From positions 845,282 to 909,281 of the forward strand of contig NW_019775380.1 in NCBI RefSeq assembly GCF_001039355.2: a DNA stretch of 64,000 nt, written 5' to 3'. Under the pieces are notes generated by a model, which made no database searches, was not told where the DNA came from, and saw nothing but the letters and a program-made list of their open reading frames with translations. Positions 1 through 14,300 of the stretch are shown piece after piece; positions within the stretch are counted from its first letter, which is position 1; each line of letters opens with the position of its first letter. Origin of the DNA: Lingula anatina. Its lineage: Eukaryota > Brachiopoda > Lingulata > Lingulida > Lingulidae. A program made the position numbers and the translations under genes.

Positions 1-2900
1 ATCATTAATATAGGGAGATCTGTGCGGGAAATAATTTGCACTTAATGCTACCTGTCTCCTATACAGGGGTAGCAATAGGCATTTCACATTTAAGTTATGC
101 TACCCCCTCTCTTTATGCTCCCTCTTTTCTATATATTATTCCTTTCCTCTTCTCTCTGTCCTCCCCCCCCCCTTTAACAAACCCTCGACTTTTCTCCCCA
201 ACAAAGCCTCTAGCTCCCCTTTTCGTTCCTCCCCACCTGTCTCCCTTTCTCTCCTTCTCACTTCTTTTCTATCGTCCCTCTTTATTTTGATGCTGTTATT
301 CTGCATCACCTACTGTAAGCTATCAGGTAGGTGATCTGAGTGCAAAACCTCAAAGCCATGGCTGGCAATGCGGAACATCCCCTTACTCTGCAGGACGCCA
401 CTTACACAGGCAACACACCTATTCCTAAATAACAGCCACTAACATGTAAGTGTAGAAAATACTTGAAAGAGATCATACATTTTCATATTAGCTATCCTCC
501 CCCTCAAAGATGGTCCCTTTGAAGTGATGTAAATATTTACTAAAGAGATTAATTGAATTGTTTTTCAAGTTGTTTTATTTATTGCAACAAAAAAGGAGGA
601 TAATATAATAACAAAACCCACTAATTTAAGCTGATTTAGAAATTATTTCACAATTTTTCTAATATTTCCATAAAAAAAGCCTCTAAAAAAACACGAGGGA
701 CCTGGTAGAACGATTAGGAAATTGTTCGTATTATACCAGCTTAAAGCAGCGGTGGAATTTGAATGGACATTTGAGACTTGTGAATGATCTGGGTCGTTTT
801 TTACAACATCTACAGACATCAAGGCCACAGAGGGCGCGCTCTGTCTGAGAAAACAAACCAAAACCATCATCATGAAACACAGCCTTCCCAGCAGGTCGAT
901 GAAATTCCAAGCAGTTAAATTTATGGTCTAAGAAATAGAAGATATTGGCTATTGCCCATTGTATATAAATAGAACATTATGTGTCGAGTTCCGTGTACTT
1001 TTCTTCACGGGTTGTATCTTTTTGAAGTAAGAAACCTCCATAACACAGTATGAAAATCAGATAATATCTCTCAGAGAAGAAAATATAGCTTGGTACTTGC
1101 AATGTTACGCAGATTGAATGTATTCTTGCCGCAGGGTCTTATCTCGGTTGGGTTCTGGAGGATATTAAAATTCCCCTTTTTTGCAGATACATTGGACGCA
1201 GTTACGTGAATAACGTAAGCAGTATGCACAACACGTTTTTATCTTTTTCCCACGTAGGTACATTTACAAAAGCAAACCCTGACGATAAGCAAACAACTTA
1301 GAATTAAAAACTAACAAATCAACAAATAAATATACACACGAACATAGATAAAGGGAATCAGCGAGCAATTGGGTGAAAAAAATCAACATTAACAGAACCC
1401 AGAAGTAAGTGGAGGTGGTACTGGGAAATCAGAAGTTGCATTCTATAACATCATCAACTCCCAAAACGCACTTTTGGATCAGAAACTTGAGATTATAGAA
1501 TTAAGTTCTTATCGATCAACGAATCAAATTTGTATGCTCTTTTTCATAATGTACATAGCTACTGATACAAAACCGCTAATATCCTTGCTGTCTACATTCG
1601 GGGTTGATTAGAAAGAAGGAAAAATGATTAAAATAAAAGAAGGGTGGTAGGGAATAGCCTTTTTAAAATAATTAAAGAACAATTTACAGTGGTAAAAAGT
1701 CGATAAATTGGACATGAATTCCCACACATCATTCGTATAATGCATGTAATCTTTCCTACAGCTACATAATCAAATTCGCTTTGCTATTAGAATGAAAAAA
1801 CAAAGGGTACAGTACTAATATTACGTAGGCTTTCAACTGCAGACCCTGGTACCATAAAAAGATTACTAGAGAAAGAATAAAACGTTATAAACGCTTTTTT
1901 TTTTTTTTTTTTTGCGCGTAGAGCTTACGTTCCAAGTATTTCTATACATGCACAGGCTTATCCCATTTCTATTGCGTCACTGCACAGTGGCGGATCTAGG
2001 ATCTTGCTTAGGGTCACTGAAGGGTGAGGGAGGGGGGAGAGAGGATAAAACTTCTTATTTATAATTTTAATTTGTATTTTTTTGCTTGTGATACTGATTT
2101 TTTGGGGAAAAAAGGGGGATACGGCCATTGACTGCATGGCGAAATAAAGTGACATTTTAATTATTAAAAAGTCACACCGTGTGGGGTTTTGACGTACAAA
2201 ATATAACTGACGAAATCTTCGGGAGTCGTGAAGAATCCTATAATAAACAGCCCTATTGCTCATAACTCTTTAGAGTTGTATACCTAAAGATGGCATGTGA
2301 GAACCTTTTAGCTTGATTTCAACTTGTAGTTTTTAGGCATGTGCACTTTATCCACTCGTTGTAAGTCATGCGAACTGTTACATGCATCTCTTGCTATTTC
2401 TTTCAACTTGATATTGTCATTTTGAGCAAAATTTCTCCTTTCATCATTTAAAAAGGGTTGCCAAATACATTGGAGATATAAGAACAGACAATTTAAGACA
2501 ACTAAAACCCCATGTGAACTGCTGTCTCATTTTCTGATAGCTCACGTGACATAGGCCTATAACGTAGATCCTAGCCCTAGCATACTTTATGATATACTTT
2601 AATAGTAAAAGTGTCCTTGTTTAAAATTATTTATATCACTCAATTGTGCACTGTCTTCAAATAATAATTTAGAGGAAGAAAGTTTTTTCCTGAAGTTAGT
2701 AGCCTAAGGAGTCGGTATTAAAAGTTTCCAATGAAGGCATACTTATTAAAACTAATGGGAATGCCTTTTTCCATTTGAAAAAATATTATATGCCAAAAAA
2801 ACTAATTTTTCAAAAATTAGGGTCGATAGTGCTCTCTCACTTAATTTTTCTGGGCTAACTTGCGCGCGCGCGTGTGTGGAATGGGGAGGGGGGATCATCC
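1..2900. other. Non-coding AT-rich upstream region
   Basis: No open frame here has splice context or a recognisable protein. Visible items are a pyrimidine-rich stretch at about 120-290, a short hairpin at about 46-74 whose two arms contain TGCTACC and GGTAGCA, a T homopolymer at about 1893-1912, and an AT-rich background. The short open frames on both strands look like chance. Confidence 0.6.
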
Positions 2901-2961
2901 ATGATATCAGCCTACATATCATCACGTGAGCTGCAACGCATGACAGAGACCGGAAATGCGT
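2861..2961 (+). promoter_or_regulatory. Candidate HERC1 promoter and 5' non-coding exon end
   Basis: A (GC)n/(GT)n patch at about 2861-2879 is followed by a CACGTG E-box at 2923-2928, then an Ets-like CCGGAAAT at 2950-2957, and a consensus donor GTGAGT at 2960-2965. A second CACGTG lies near 2543. The first coding exon opens with a splice acceptor (AG at 5311-5312) only 16 bases before the ATG, so a non-coding 5' exon must lie upstream, and this is the best candidate I see. The assignment is inference, with no transcript evidence. Confidence 0.2.
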
Positions 2962-3387
2962 GAGTGGAAGTCTTCAATCAATGGAGTACGGAAATAGCGT
3001 TTGGACCTAGGAAAAACCCAGTGGGGAAAACCCAAGAAAAATGATACGGGATAAAACCGAAAAAACGAAACAGATCTTGTTCAAAATATTTTAATAATCG
3101 TAATTTTGTTGCTGCTTTATGATTTTAGTGTGAAAAATCTGAAAACTGGCCTCTTAAAGACAAAGGTAGGTGGGCAGGAATATCAATGGACCTCTTGTTT
3201 TCATCGTGATTTTGTTCGCTACGACAGCGTTTTCTGTCAGTCAGTTTTACACAAATGCTGTAGTCTTCCTATATTCTATATTATCATTGTGTTATCCTCA
3301 TTAAAGTGCATGAATATAAGTTAAGTCATTCATAAAATTCGAAATGCTGTTTGAGTATCATGCAGATGGAAGACTACTGCTTTTTAA

Positions 3388-5226
3388 TAATAATAATAAT
3401 TTATTGAGCACTAAAATGTTTCAGTACATTTTACAGGCCCTCTAAACTACTTGTGTTATACGTACAAGTAATATATATCTAGACCTATTATCACACTTAT
3501 GTGATATCAGGCTTACAAATGAAATTACATGTTTCATAATTACGTTATATACGTAATCTGCAGTAACAAGTGGAAATATTACTTATAAATGTGGGAAAAA
3601 TAAACTATGATGAAGAAAATAATAATAATAATAATAAGATAAAAAATATCTATATTACATAATGACAATTACATTGTTCTGTATTATGGTAGACATGCTC
3701 ATTATTATTGACAGGCTAGTCTTGTTTTAAAGGTTTTCTGGATGAAGTGAGACACGGTTTTTAAGCAGTGTTCACTTTGAGGATTGAGAATCCAGACAAG
3801 TTTTTCTACATCAGATGACAATTAAGGCGGTATCACTTTTACTTATGTTCACATGCTCATTACATTTTAGTAGGAAGTGCACTTCTGTTTCAACATCATT
3901 GCAATATGGACATTTTCGGTTTTCTACTGGTTTTTTGGGTTTCGTGTAACAACCTCTTTCGATTTCTAAGTCATGGTCGCTGATTCGAATTTTTGCAAGT
4001 GTTTTTATTTCATTTAGAGGGACTTTCATTGTGAGGTATTTTTCTGGAGTGTAGGATTTCTTTATTACTTTATAAGTTCTTAGTTTGCTTTTGTTGTCAC
4101 TGTGCAAATCGGTCCAAAAAAGTTCTTCAATTTTTTTATTAACATGTACTTGAAGTAAGTTTGGGTCTACAGTGCTTAGATCTGTTGACAGTCCCCAGAG
4201 GTCTGTAAAAGTTTTTAGAGAGCTTGACCAGCTAGGGCCTTTTGAATGGAATTCTTTTTCATAGATTTGTTTCACAATTCTATTTGGAGCAGGTTCTTTG
4301 AAACGAATTTGGTACATGTTTAACAATATCTGTGTAGAGTGGCAGCCTTCCAAGTTCTGTCCTACTTGCATTGTTGCTTGCATATTTCCGTACACCAAGA
4401 GCCCACTTACACGTTTTTAGATGGAGCTGCTCAAAAGGCATTTTATTCATTTTTTGGAGGGAGATTTTCTTATCTCTAAATAGTTCCTCTGCCCAAACTT
4501 CACAACCATAGAGTAAGATTGGCTTGATGGTTTTATCAAAAAGTTTCATGTATAGAAGGGGAGAAGTTATTTGGTGTGAGGAAAGTGCTGTTTCCAGTGC
4601 AAAAGATGCTTTCATTGCATTTTGTTTCAGGTTTTCAATTGCTTTTTTTAAAGACCCCGTATTTGTGAAGGTTATGCCTAAGTATGTGAAATTCTTCACA
4701 TGTTGAAGTTCTATGACTTTGTTATTTATATAGAAGTTAATATTTTTGTCCAGTTTCTCTTGTTTGTTAAAGATGACAACCTTTGACTTTTTCTCATTCA
4801 CCTGAAGCTTCCATTTTCTGCAATATGTTTGAAGTGCTGTTAAGTGACCTTGTAGTCCTTCCTTGGTAGTTGACATCTGCATAGAGGATGTGGTTTAGGC
4901 CATCAATTGAGCAGTCCTTATTTTTGTTCTTAAAGATTTCTTTGATATCATCGATGAACACATTAAAGAGGGTAGGGCTGCGATTATCCCCTTGTCTGAT
5001 TCCTATCCTTGATATAAATGGCTTTGTGTACCCTTCCCCAACAGAGATGCCTAATCTGGTGTTACTGTACATTGTTTTAATGATGTTGTAAAATTTTCCT
5101 CCTACTCCAGTTTTGAGTAGTTTCAATAGTAGGCCCTTGTGCCACACAGTATCAAATTGACGGCCCCTCCTTAATATGTTAATAACCCTTTGGTGTTTTA
5201 CTGGGATGCTTTCCCTATCGTTTTGT
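3388..5226 (-). mobile_element. Decayed, 5'-truncated non-LTR retrotransposon (LINE)
   Basis: On the minus strand the frames 5147-4794, 4882-4280 and 4398-3811 are consecutive pieces of one LINE reverse transcriptase. Visible are the end of palm motif A (FDTVWHKG, about 5162-5140), the GIRQGD/SPTLFNVFIDDI region of motif B, the start of the YADD catalytic box, the thumb region (LYGCEVWAEE), and a C-terminal Cys/His knuckle (CPYC, then HFLLKC). The frame breaks right after YAD near 4885-4875, and again near 4398-4280 where the last two frames overlap. The 3' end, at low coordinates, runs into a (TAA)n tail at 3387-3402. The 5' part including the endonuclease is absent. It resembles the Jockey/CR1 group, but I cannot fix the family. 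It is inactive and lies between the candidate promoter and the HERC1 start. Confidence 0.85.
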
Positions 5227-5312
5227 GGGTCCTAGACTTGAAAGAAATATTTTGACAGTGGTTCATACAGCTAGAAATGTGTGAATTATTCAAAATAATA
5301 TTTTTGTTTCAG

Positions 5313-8300
5313 ACCAGCCTAAAACAAAATGGCTTCTAACCCTCCGGTACGTCTGAAATGGCTAGAGCATTTTCACCCATCTTGGGTAAATGAAGATTGT
5401 GAGACAATGGCAACCAGGGAGGGAACTGCCAAATTGTATGAGCGCCTTTTGATGAATAAAGAAGTGCTCACCTTGCCCCAGCATATATTGCAGCTCAAAG
5501 GACCAGTCCTTCCAGATTTTGAACAGGAAGCTCCCTCTTTAGAAGAACAAGAACATTATCTTGATGCTCTTTTGAACAGTCAGTTGTCATTAGCAAGAGT
5601 AGTGTGTTCTGATTCGCCATTTGCAGCAGTGCTGCAAAAAAGACTTGTTGTCCTACAGCGTATCTTTCAGGCCATTTCTAGTAAGTTCCACGGAGGACGG
5701 GAGCAGAAGGTCAAAGAACATCAATCCAGAAATGGTGGAGAAAGGGGAGAGAATGAGGAAAGGCAGCAAGTGGTGGATAGGACCCCAGCTGGAACATCCG
5801 CACTTATTCATATTGGTGTAAGAACAGGACTGAGTCTACTGTTTTCTTTGCTGAAGCAAAACTGGACTCTCCAGGCCAAACTTATGACCACTGGTTCTAA
5901 CCTTTGCCAGGATGTCCTGTGTACTGCAGCTGATGTGATCCTGTCTTTACCTTCCCTGTCTCTTGCCAATGAGAGTAAACTGCCACCTCTTGGAGTAGAG
6001 TCACTGAACCAGGTGACTCAGTTTCTTAAGAGCACCAGTATGCCTACTTCTGGAGCTGATGTTAGTGGAAGAAGAGTGGCATCAGAACTAGTGCTTGCCT
6101 TGGCCTCCCAGAGAGGATCTTTGAGGTGAGTATTTTGTTTTTGTGTACTTAAGATTAAATTCTGTTGACATCTTGAACTGTACATGTTGTTGCATCATTT
6201 TATTTCTTCCATTTTGCAATTTAAAACTCCAAAGCTTTCTACATATAATATAAACTGATGGCATTATTTACTGTGTAATAAGGTAATTTTGGAACTGTGT
6301 TTTTATTTGAAAGTGATTTTATTGTCTTGGATTGTGTGCCTCATTTGCAGATTTCTCTTAGAATGGGTTGAGCTAGCATTGTGTGTGTCAGCAGCTTCCA
6401 GGCATGAGTCAGACAGCACAGAGGTAGAACAGCCTGGGAAGATCAACCATTCCTTCTTCCTCAGTATGCTTGGACAGATTGTAAAGTCTGCTGTGAGTGA
6501 ATGCAATTGGCTTTAAACATTAAAAGCAAGAATTTGAACATTGATATTTAAAGGTATTGGGGAATTTTTGTATCAGAATGTAGGGAGATTGTGATTGATT
6601 AGCATGATATGACTAAACAGTGCTATGATGCTCATGGCAGAAATATTTCTATCAGGGTAAAGTGTCTTGAATGAATATTATGAAATTCAGTAAGGAATTG
6701 ATTGTGAGGCATAAGTTTTAAAAATGTGATAAAGTTTTGTTTTATGGAATATTCCACTCACTGATTTATACCCTAAACCTAAATCTGTTGTTTTCAGTTA
6801 GCATTTTAAAATCCTTTTCAGCACATTTTAAATAATACCCTTTTTTATTCATTTATTTATGTTTGCAATGAACAAAGGTACATTGATAGGACTGCTCTCG
6901 CAGGATGCATGTGTTAAAGAAGATGGTAAAATGCACATAATGTTCTTTCATAGAGCCTCTTAACTGCATGCCTTATTAACCACTATGTTTTTGTAACAGG
7001 GAGGTGTAGAGAGGAACATATCTGGGCAGTCTAATATCCAAGAAGACAGCCAGGGTCTAACCTCTCTCTATGGGGCTGCTGTGTGCTTGATGGAAGAGGT
7101 AAAAAGAAATATTAGATAATTTTCAATTGGATAGCTTGATGTGCATTTATATTTGTTGCAAGATATAGAAGTTATAACTTTTTTTCCTCCAGTTATAACT
7201 TAACATTAAGTTTAAGAAAGTAGTACAATATGATGATAAAGAATGATGTTTGAGAATTTTTAGCCCCCTCATATATATATATATAAAAAACTACAGTTTA
7301 AAATAGGACTTAGGAGAATAGCAGATACTGACAATATAATGATATTTTTTTTAGTTATGCCAGCTAGCCTGTGACTATGCAAGATGTTGTGTTTCTCCTG
7401 ATGAAAATAAGAACAACCCCATGCAGGACCCAGCCTGTGGCACAGAGGGCTCTGAAGTGTTTGTATGGGGAAGTAACAGCAGTCATCAGTTGGCTATGGG
7501 TAGTCAGATGGAGAAAGTGCTGACACCAAAATTGGCAGTTGGCTTTGCTAATGCACAAGTGGTAAGTGTTGGTTGGATGGTATTGTGATATATTGTGCAA
7601 GTGTGACAGCATGTCCTTAGCACTGTGCACATTTTGCAAATATGTACATGTACTAATGCACTGTGTATCAATCTTTCTGTCATGGTAGTCAAGGTTTTAA
7701 ACCCTTAAAATGCAGAGTTCTTGCATAGTTAGTGGACAACAAAAACTATTTTGATGAATCCTATTGTTTAATACGTGTGCAGATCAGACATAAAAATATA
7801 CATTTATAATTTTTTAATTATTTAAATTACATATATTACATAAAAACAAGATTATAGAATTAAAATGGTAATATTTACATAATTTTTGTGTAGTGCGAGG
7901 CTGGACAATATTGCTCATTTGTCATATACCAAGACAGCTCAGTGGCAGCAGTTGGCAAAGGCAGCTATGGTCGTCTTGGCCTGGGAGACTCCAATAATCA
8001 ATCCACACCAAAGAAGGTGAATTATGAAGGCAAGAAAATTAAAAGAGTGTCCTCTTCTAAAGGATCTGATGGACACACACTGGCTCTGACAGCCGACGGG
8101 GAGGTGTACAGCTGGGGAGATGGTAGGTGGTTTTCTAAAGATTTATTGAAAATTAGTTTGTTTTATATTATATTATGCTGCAAATATCAGAGATTTCTAA
8201 TGGGAGTATTCTTTTTATATCATCTCTTATCAAAGGCATACTTTTTTTACAGGTGATTATGGAAAGCTTGGACATGGCAACACGGCAACTCAGAAATTCC

Positions 8301-11300
8301 CTAAGCTAATTGCAGGACCACTATCTGGCAAGGTAAGGTATTGTTTTATAAAATAAAGTTAGAACTCTAACCTGCTTACAAATGTGTCTATCCTTAACAT
8401 GGATACTAAGGTTGATGGGTCTAGGCAACAATGTTGAGGTGATTTTTTTACATTTTTTAAAATGGATTTGGGCCTTCATTTTATACTGCTCTTTACTTTA
8501 TTTGCACTATGAATACTGTGTCATTTCAGGTTGTGAAGTGTATCTCTGCAGGCTATCGTCACAGTGCTGCTGTCACTGAGGATGGGCAGCTGTACACGTG
8601 GGGAGAGGGACAGTATGGGAGGCTAGGTAAAATATGGCTTCACTTGCTCCTTTACTGAAATCAGAGTTTGTTTAGGTTATGGCAAATTGTAATTAAACAG
8701 TATTGAAGTCTGTCTTTCTTACTGAAGATTGGTATTTATAATTAGTATAAATAACAATTCTTCTCAATTTTGAAGACAAAATATAAAGATCAACTTATAA
8801 TAAAAAACCCACAAATTAAAAAAATGTTATATTGTGTCATGATTTTCTGTCTTACCCCTAGGTCATGGTGATAGTAACAGCAAGCACCTGCCCACCCTGG
8901 TCAAGTCCATCACAGCTGTGGGACAGGTGGCCTGTGGGAGTTCCTACACACTGGCTGTGTCACAGGATGGACGCACTGTGTGGTCATTTGGAGGCGGTGA
9001 TAATGGTAAGTGATGGATTCTATAATAGAATTTGGTATTTTATGCCAGATTCATTGGATTGTGATTTTGTTTTCCCCTTTTCCCATTAGGAATCTCTTAG
9101 GAATTTAAAATCTCTGCTACAGATGAAGCAGGACATATCCATAGCAGAAATGTAAAAGGTATCTTGTGAAAGAAAATTGTCAATTTTGAACAGCGACCAA
9201 AATTAAGATGATCAAAAGTATACATTAAATCTTCTTGGAACTTTGTTTCAGGCAAGCTCGGCCATGGTGACACCACTAGAGTATTCAAGCCTAAGGTCAT
9301 AGAAACTTTCATAGGTCTGTACATCAGGAAGGTGGCATGTGGCAGCCAGTGCAGCCTGGCTCTGACCTCCACTGGACAGGTGAGTGGTGAAATGTAGTAT
9401 GTTTTCTGTTATTAAAACTGCAGGTAAATGGCAGGGGAATATATAGTCATTAAAAAAAACTTTCTTTGCAATGTGCACAACAAAGTTAATAATATTTTGT
9501 TTTTATGTATTGAGTGTTCTTTTTATATCATAGAAAATGTATTTAAATGCAGAATGTCCCTTGCTACATGAATTTTACAAAATTTACTTGTGTGCTTGAT
9601 ATTTCTTACCAAAGATTTAATGAATTTGGATATCAATATTTATAGATAATATCACCAAACATGGTGGGTATACAGACTGTACGTATCGAGTAACAAAGGA
9701 TACTTTATTTCTAGAGAATTCTGTATATGTTGATTATTTATTAACTTCTGTCTTTTTAGATTGATTGATTTTGTTTCTCAGAATTATTTTCTCTTTTCAT
9801 TATTTGTCATTACTTTGTTCCACTAGGTGTTTTCTTGGGGAACGGGCTCTTGTCTTGGCTGTGGTTCAGCAGAAGCCACCTCCATGAGGCCAAAGCTTAT
9901 TGAAGATCTGTATCCTAGAGCCAGGATTGTTGACATTGCTTGTGGGGACACACATTGTTTGGCCCTTGGTCAAGGTATGGACTGATAGTTTAAAATTACC
10001 TAAAAAGGGAAGAAATACATTTTTTGCTACATAAAAGTTTAACAGCCATTCTATGCCTTTAAGAAAAGTTGTTATGAATTTTTAATGTGTGCAATAATTA
10101 ACAGGATGCAAATAACTAATGTTTGTATTATCAGACAATGAAGTGTATGCCTGGGGAAACAATGCAATGGGTCAGTGTGGACAAGGACACACACAGAGTC
10201 CTATCACAAGACCCAAGAAGGTGACTGGATTGGAAGGTACCAGTATTCACCAGATCTCAGCAGGGACATCACACAGTGTTGCATGGACTGCTCTGCCCAC
10301 TGACAGGTATCTTCTGACTTTCTTTCTTTATTCTAAACATACACAATTATTTTATTTTACTTGTGATTGTACAAAGTGATTTGTAAACAAATGTTTGTGA
10401 GAAGAGTTTTTTTGTATATTTATAGATTTTAAAGATATTTTATAATGAATGTTGTTTTAAGGCTTGGGATTTCGTTTCATTTGATCATGTTTTTTTCAGT
10501 TGTTCTTTGTATAAAATAACATATAAAATAATAACATTATTGCATCCTTGATCATCACATAACTTTTATACAGCTAAGCAAATGGCTTTTGTTTTCAGAC
10601 AAGTGGTAGCCTGGCACCGTCCATTCTGTATGGATCTTCAGGAAGGTACTTTTTCCATGTTGAGACTGTTTCTGGAGAGGTACTGTGAGGGTTTGGATAG
10701 TGAGGAGCCTCTCCCTCCATACCCAACTAAAAGGTGACCTTTCATACCTGTTTTTTTTTTTTTTTACCTTCAAAATTTACAATAATTTGTATCTTATTCG
10801 TGAACTCTTTAAAGTGTAAAGCAAACAATGTGACACAAAGTTTATACGTGTATATGCATAAATTATAATAACAATAATAATAATAATTATTATTATTAAG
10901 TATTCTCATAAAACAAAAAGTATCATATATTTCCAGTGCTCATGAAAACTTTACCCTGCTGTGCCTGAAGTTGCTGTCCACACACCTGTCTCTGGCCCTG
11001 GCTGGGGGCATGTCCACCTCTGTGCTGGGGAAAGAGGCCAGGCCACTGAGAATGCTGTTGTTTAGACTAATGGATTCAGCAACACCAGAAACTGTCCAAC
11101 AGGTACTAGGCTTTTTCGTTTGCTAGAAAACTTGTGAGAATTTGTGAGGTGGGGTTAACTTTTCAGTGATATGAGTGAAACTGACTAAGAGTGTGCCTGC
11201 AATGGCAGTACAGAAGTGACATGCAAAGCATGGTGAATTTGTATGTAGAATGTAGAAGAAAACATCCAGGAAAAAATCTTTGGATAAATTCTGTCAGCTT

Positions 11301-14300
11301 ATATTCATTGCTGCTTACACCCCTAGCTTGCCATTATGTCTGAGCTACTTTCCTCCAAAATTCCCGCAAAACCTGTGAAATCTCCCTTGATTTTACAATA
11401 ACTTATTAGACTTTGTGCTGTCACAGTTGATTCCCATTAGCAGCGTGAATGACATTGTCTATGTATAAATACCAGCATTTGGAAGAAGCAACCATTGTAA
11501 TTGTTATTGAATGTTACAGGCTGTGAGTGAGACTCTGTCAGTGGGTGCCCCTCTCCTGTTGCCTCCCCTACGTGAGAGGATGGAACTCCTCCACTCCCTG
11601 CTGCCCCAGGGACCAGAGAGGTGGAACAGTCTCACTAAGGGACAGGTAAGGAGCACAGTACATTTACTGCATAGCAGAAGTTTGCTACATAAAGGAAACG
11701 ACTTATATTTGTTCTTAAGAAACATTCTAGACTAAAATGGAATTAAGACAGTTATTACTTTTTTGTGGTTTTCAGTTCTTTTAGTGACTTATTTACATAT
11801 AGTTCTGATTTTTTTATAAGTAGTACAGTTAAGTTACTAAATATCACTGTTTAAATCAAGATTTTGTGGTTTTAAATACAGAATTTTGAATTATTCTGAT
11901 GGCTCTATGTATTGTGATGTCCTCCTCATCTATTGACCACATAAGGCTATGATAATATCATTTCCATCCACAGAGGATGCAGCTGAGCATCATATTGACC
12001 AGTCTGCAGGACAACTGCCATGTTGCCTCTCTGCTGGGGTTTGGGTATGCAGTGGACACCTCTGGCCAGCCTGACCAGATACTGGTCGACTCGGACATGC
12101 ACCTAGCTGAGTTACTCATGAAGACTATTCTCAGGAATCTTAGTTTTTATACTGTAAGAAGATGGTTTGATTTGTATTAGGAATTTATTTTCTCTTATTT
12201 GTTTTGTATTGGTGACTAATCAGGGTGTATTTAGATATTTGAACAATTTTTCAAATTTCAAACCCAGAAATATGTCAATTTTTTAAATTTTTGTCCCATT
12301 TTCAGTTAAAAATTTGAATGATAAGATGAAAAAAAAAGATGGGACACACAGTATTTCAGTTTTTGAATCTCATCAAATTATCATGCAGAAAGCATCTTGA
12401 GACACGTATGATATTAGTGTTAATCTTGACATCGTCATAATCATTGTCAGATGGAAGTCCTGAATGACTTGGTGGTGGCTGGAGAGAAAGAAGAGAAGCC
12501 AAGTGAAGACCTGGGACCACCAGCCTGCCTGCAGCAACTCCTGGGTTCAATGCAGAAACATGTGCTGGCTTATTGCTATGTCAACTCAACAGATGAGTCA
12601 TTGGTAAGAGATGAAGGGATATGTTACCTCATAAAGTGCCTTTGATTGATAAAGGAACCAAGTTTTCTCCAGCACAGTGTGCCTATTTATGTATTAAGAT
12701 GTACTTGGTACTGATGGATTTGAAATTTGAATTTATGATAATGTTTGATATGTTTAATTATGTTATATTATGGTTAATATCTTTATTATTTTTATCAATA
12801 CATTTATGAAGTTTTGACACAATATGGCATATTAAGTAGTTAATACTAGTTATGGTTCAACTTTTCCAGACCTCTCCAGCCTTAGGTTTGCTGCACAAGC
12901 ATCTGTCCCTGATGCTGCCCTTGACAGGAGAGATTTTCCAAAAAGCATGGTCTATTCTCATAGACCATGGTCAGTCTGAAGAGCTGCTAAATAAGATAAA
13001 AGGTAAAGAAACAACAAAATAAAAAAATGAGGATATCCAAAACTAAATTACACGATGAAAATCAAAGTTTTGTAGCAAAAAAAAGTTGATAATAAGGTGC
13101 TTTGTGCAACCACCACTTCAAATTGATTGTTTCTTCTATAACTTTAAAGTGTAAATTTTAAGGCTTTAGTTGATGGAACTTCAAACAGGTACGGAATTTA
13201 TGAAAAAGTTGAATATTATTAGAAGTTATTTACTGATTTTTTTTATTTTTTTATTTTTATTATTATAATTATCATTATCATCATCATCATCATACCTGAC
13301 AATCCTCCTTCAATTCTCTTCCCAGATCTTCTCTACAGTTCCCAGGCCGGAGCCTTACTCTTCCAGATGATCCACTCACTGCAGCTCCTTCCAGTGAAGA
13401 CCATTATTCCTATCCTACATGATCTCCTGGCACTACTGCCTACCATAGACAAACTGAACAGACTCCTGCCAGCAGCCACAGTGGTGGAGGACCAGGAACT
13501 GGGCTGGCCACTTCACTGTAAGCTAAGTTTATTTTACCATTTTGGTTTAGCTTGTGGCTACATTATTTTACAAAAAAAAAAACTGAAATTTTCACTTATA
13601 AGCTTGAATTTTAGATATATTCAGTCTGAATCTGTAACTCAAAGGAGGGGTTGAGGGTGGGGGGAGAGTAATTGATCCCATTATTCTTAATGGTACTTTT
13701 AAATAATCCCTTTAAATAATCAGTGGTTTTATAGGTTATAAATGTTTCACTATGGAATATTCTTCTCTATTTTATAATATTCTTTAATATCCTCAGCTAC
13801 CCCTGAGAGTGCAGATGCCTCTATTGTGCCCCTCACCCCTCCAGTTCAGTCCTGGGTGTGGCTGGTGGACCTGGAAAGGGCATGTGCACTGCTGGTGGGG
13901 AGGTGTATTGGAGGTATGCTGATGGGGGCCCCAATGTCCAGTGAGGAGAAAGAGACAGCTGGCTGGCTGCAGGCACACTTACTTAGCAACGGTCTGGAGA
14001 TGTCTGCTGAAGAACTGGGTGAGGAATATTTAAGAATTAAGGAAATACTTAAAATAAAATAGTTGCATTTGAAAGTAGAACTTTTGAATTTCAAAGTTGA
14101 GAATACTGGTACTGTAGTTTTTATTAACAATGATTAGTTAATTTGTTAATTTTGATGAGAAAGTTGTATGCTGCATCCAAAATGAAAATTGCTTAGACTT
14201 GTGGTTATGGTTAATAATGACAGTAATCATCTTAATTGCTGATAATTGTATTTTAGACAAAGTCTTGGATTGTGTTGTCACTTCTGCTATAAGTGGTTGT

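Noticed and set aside
8865-9089. Alternative-frame open frames within the duplicated RCC1 exons (e.g. 8865-9089 and 19800-20033)
   Set aside because: They overlap the conserved HERC1 frame and run into introns.
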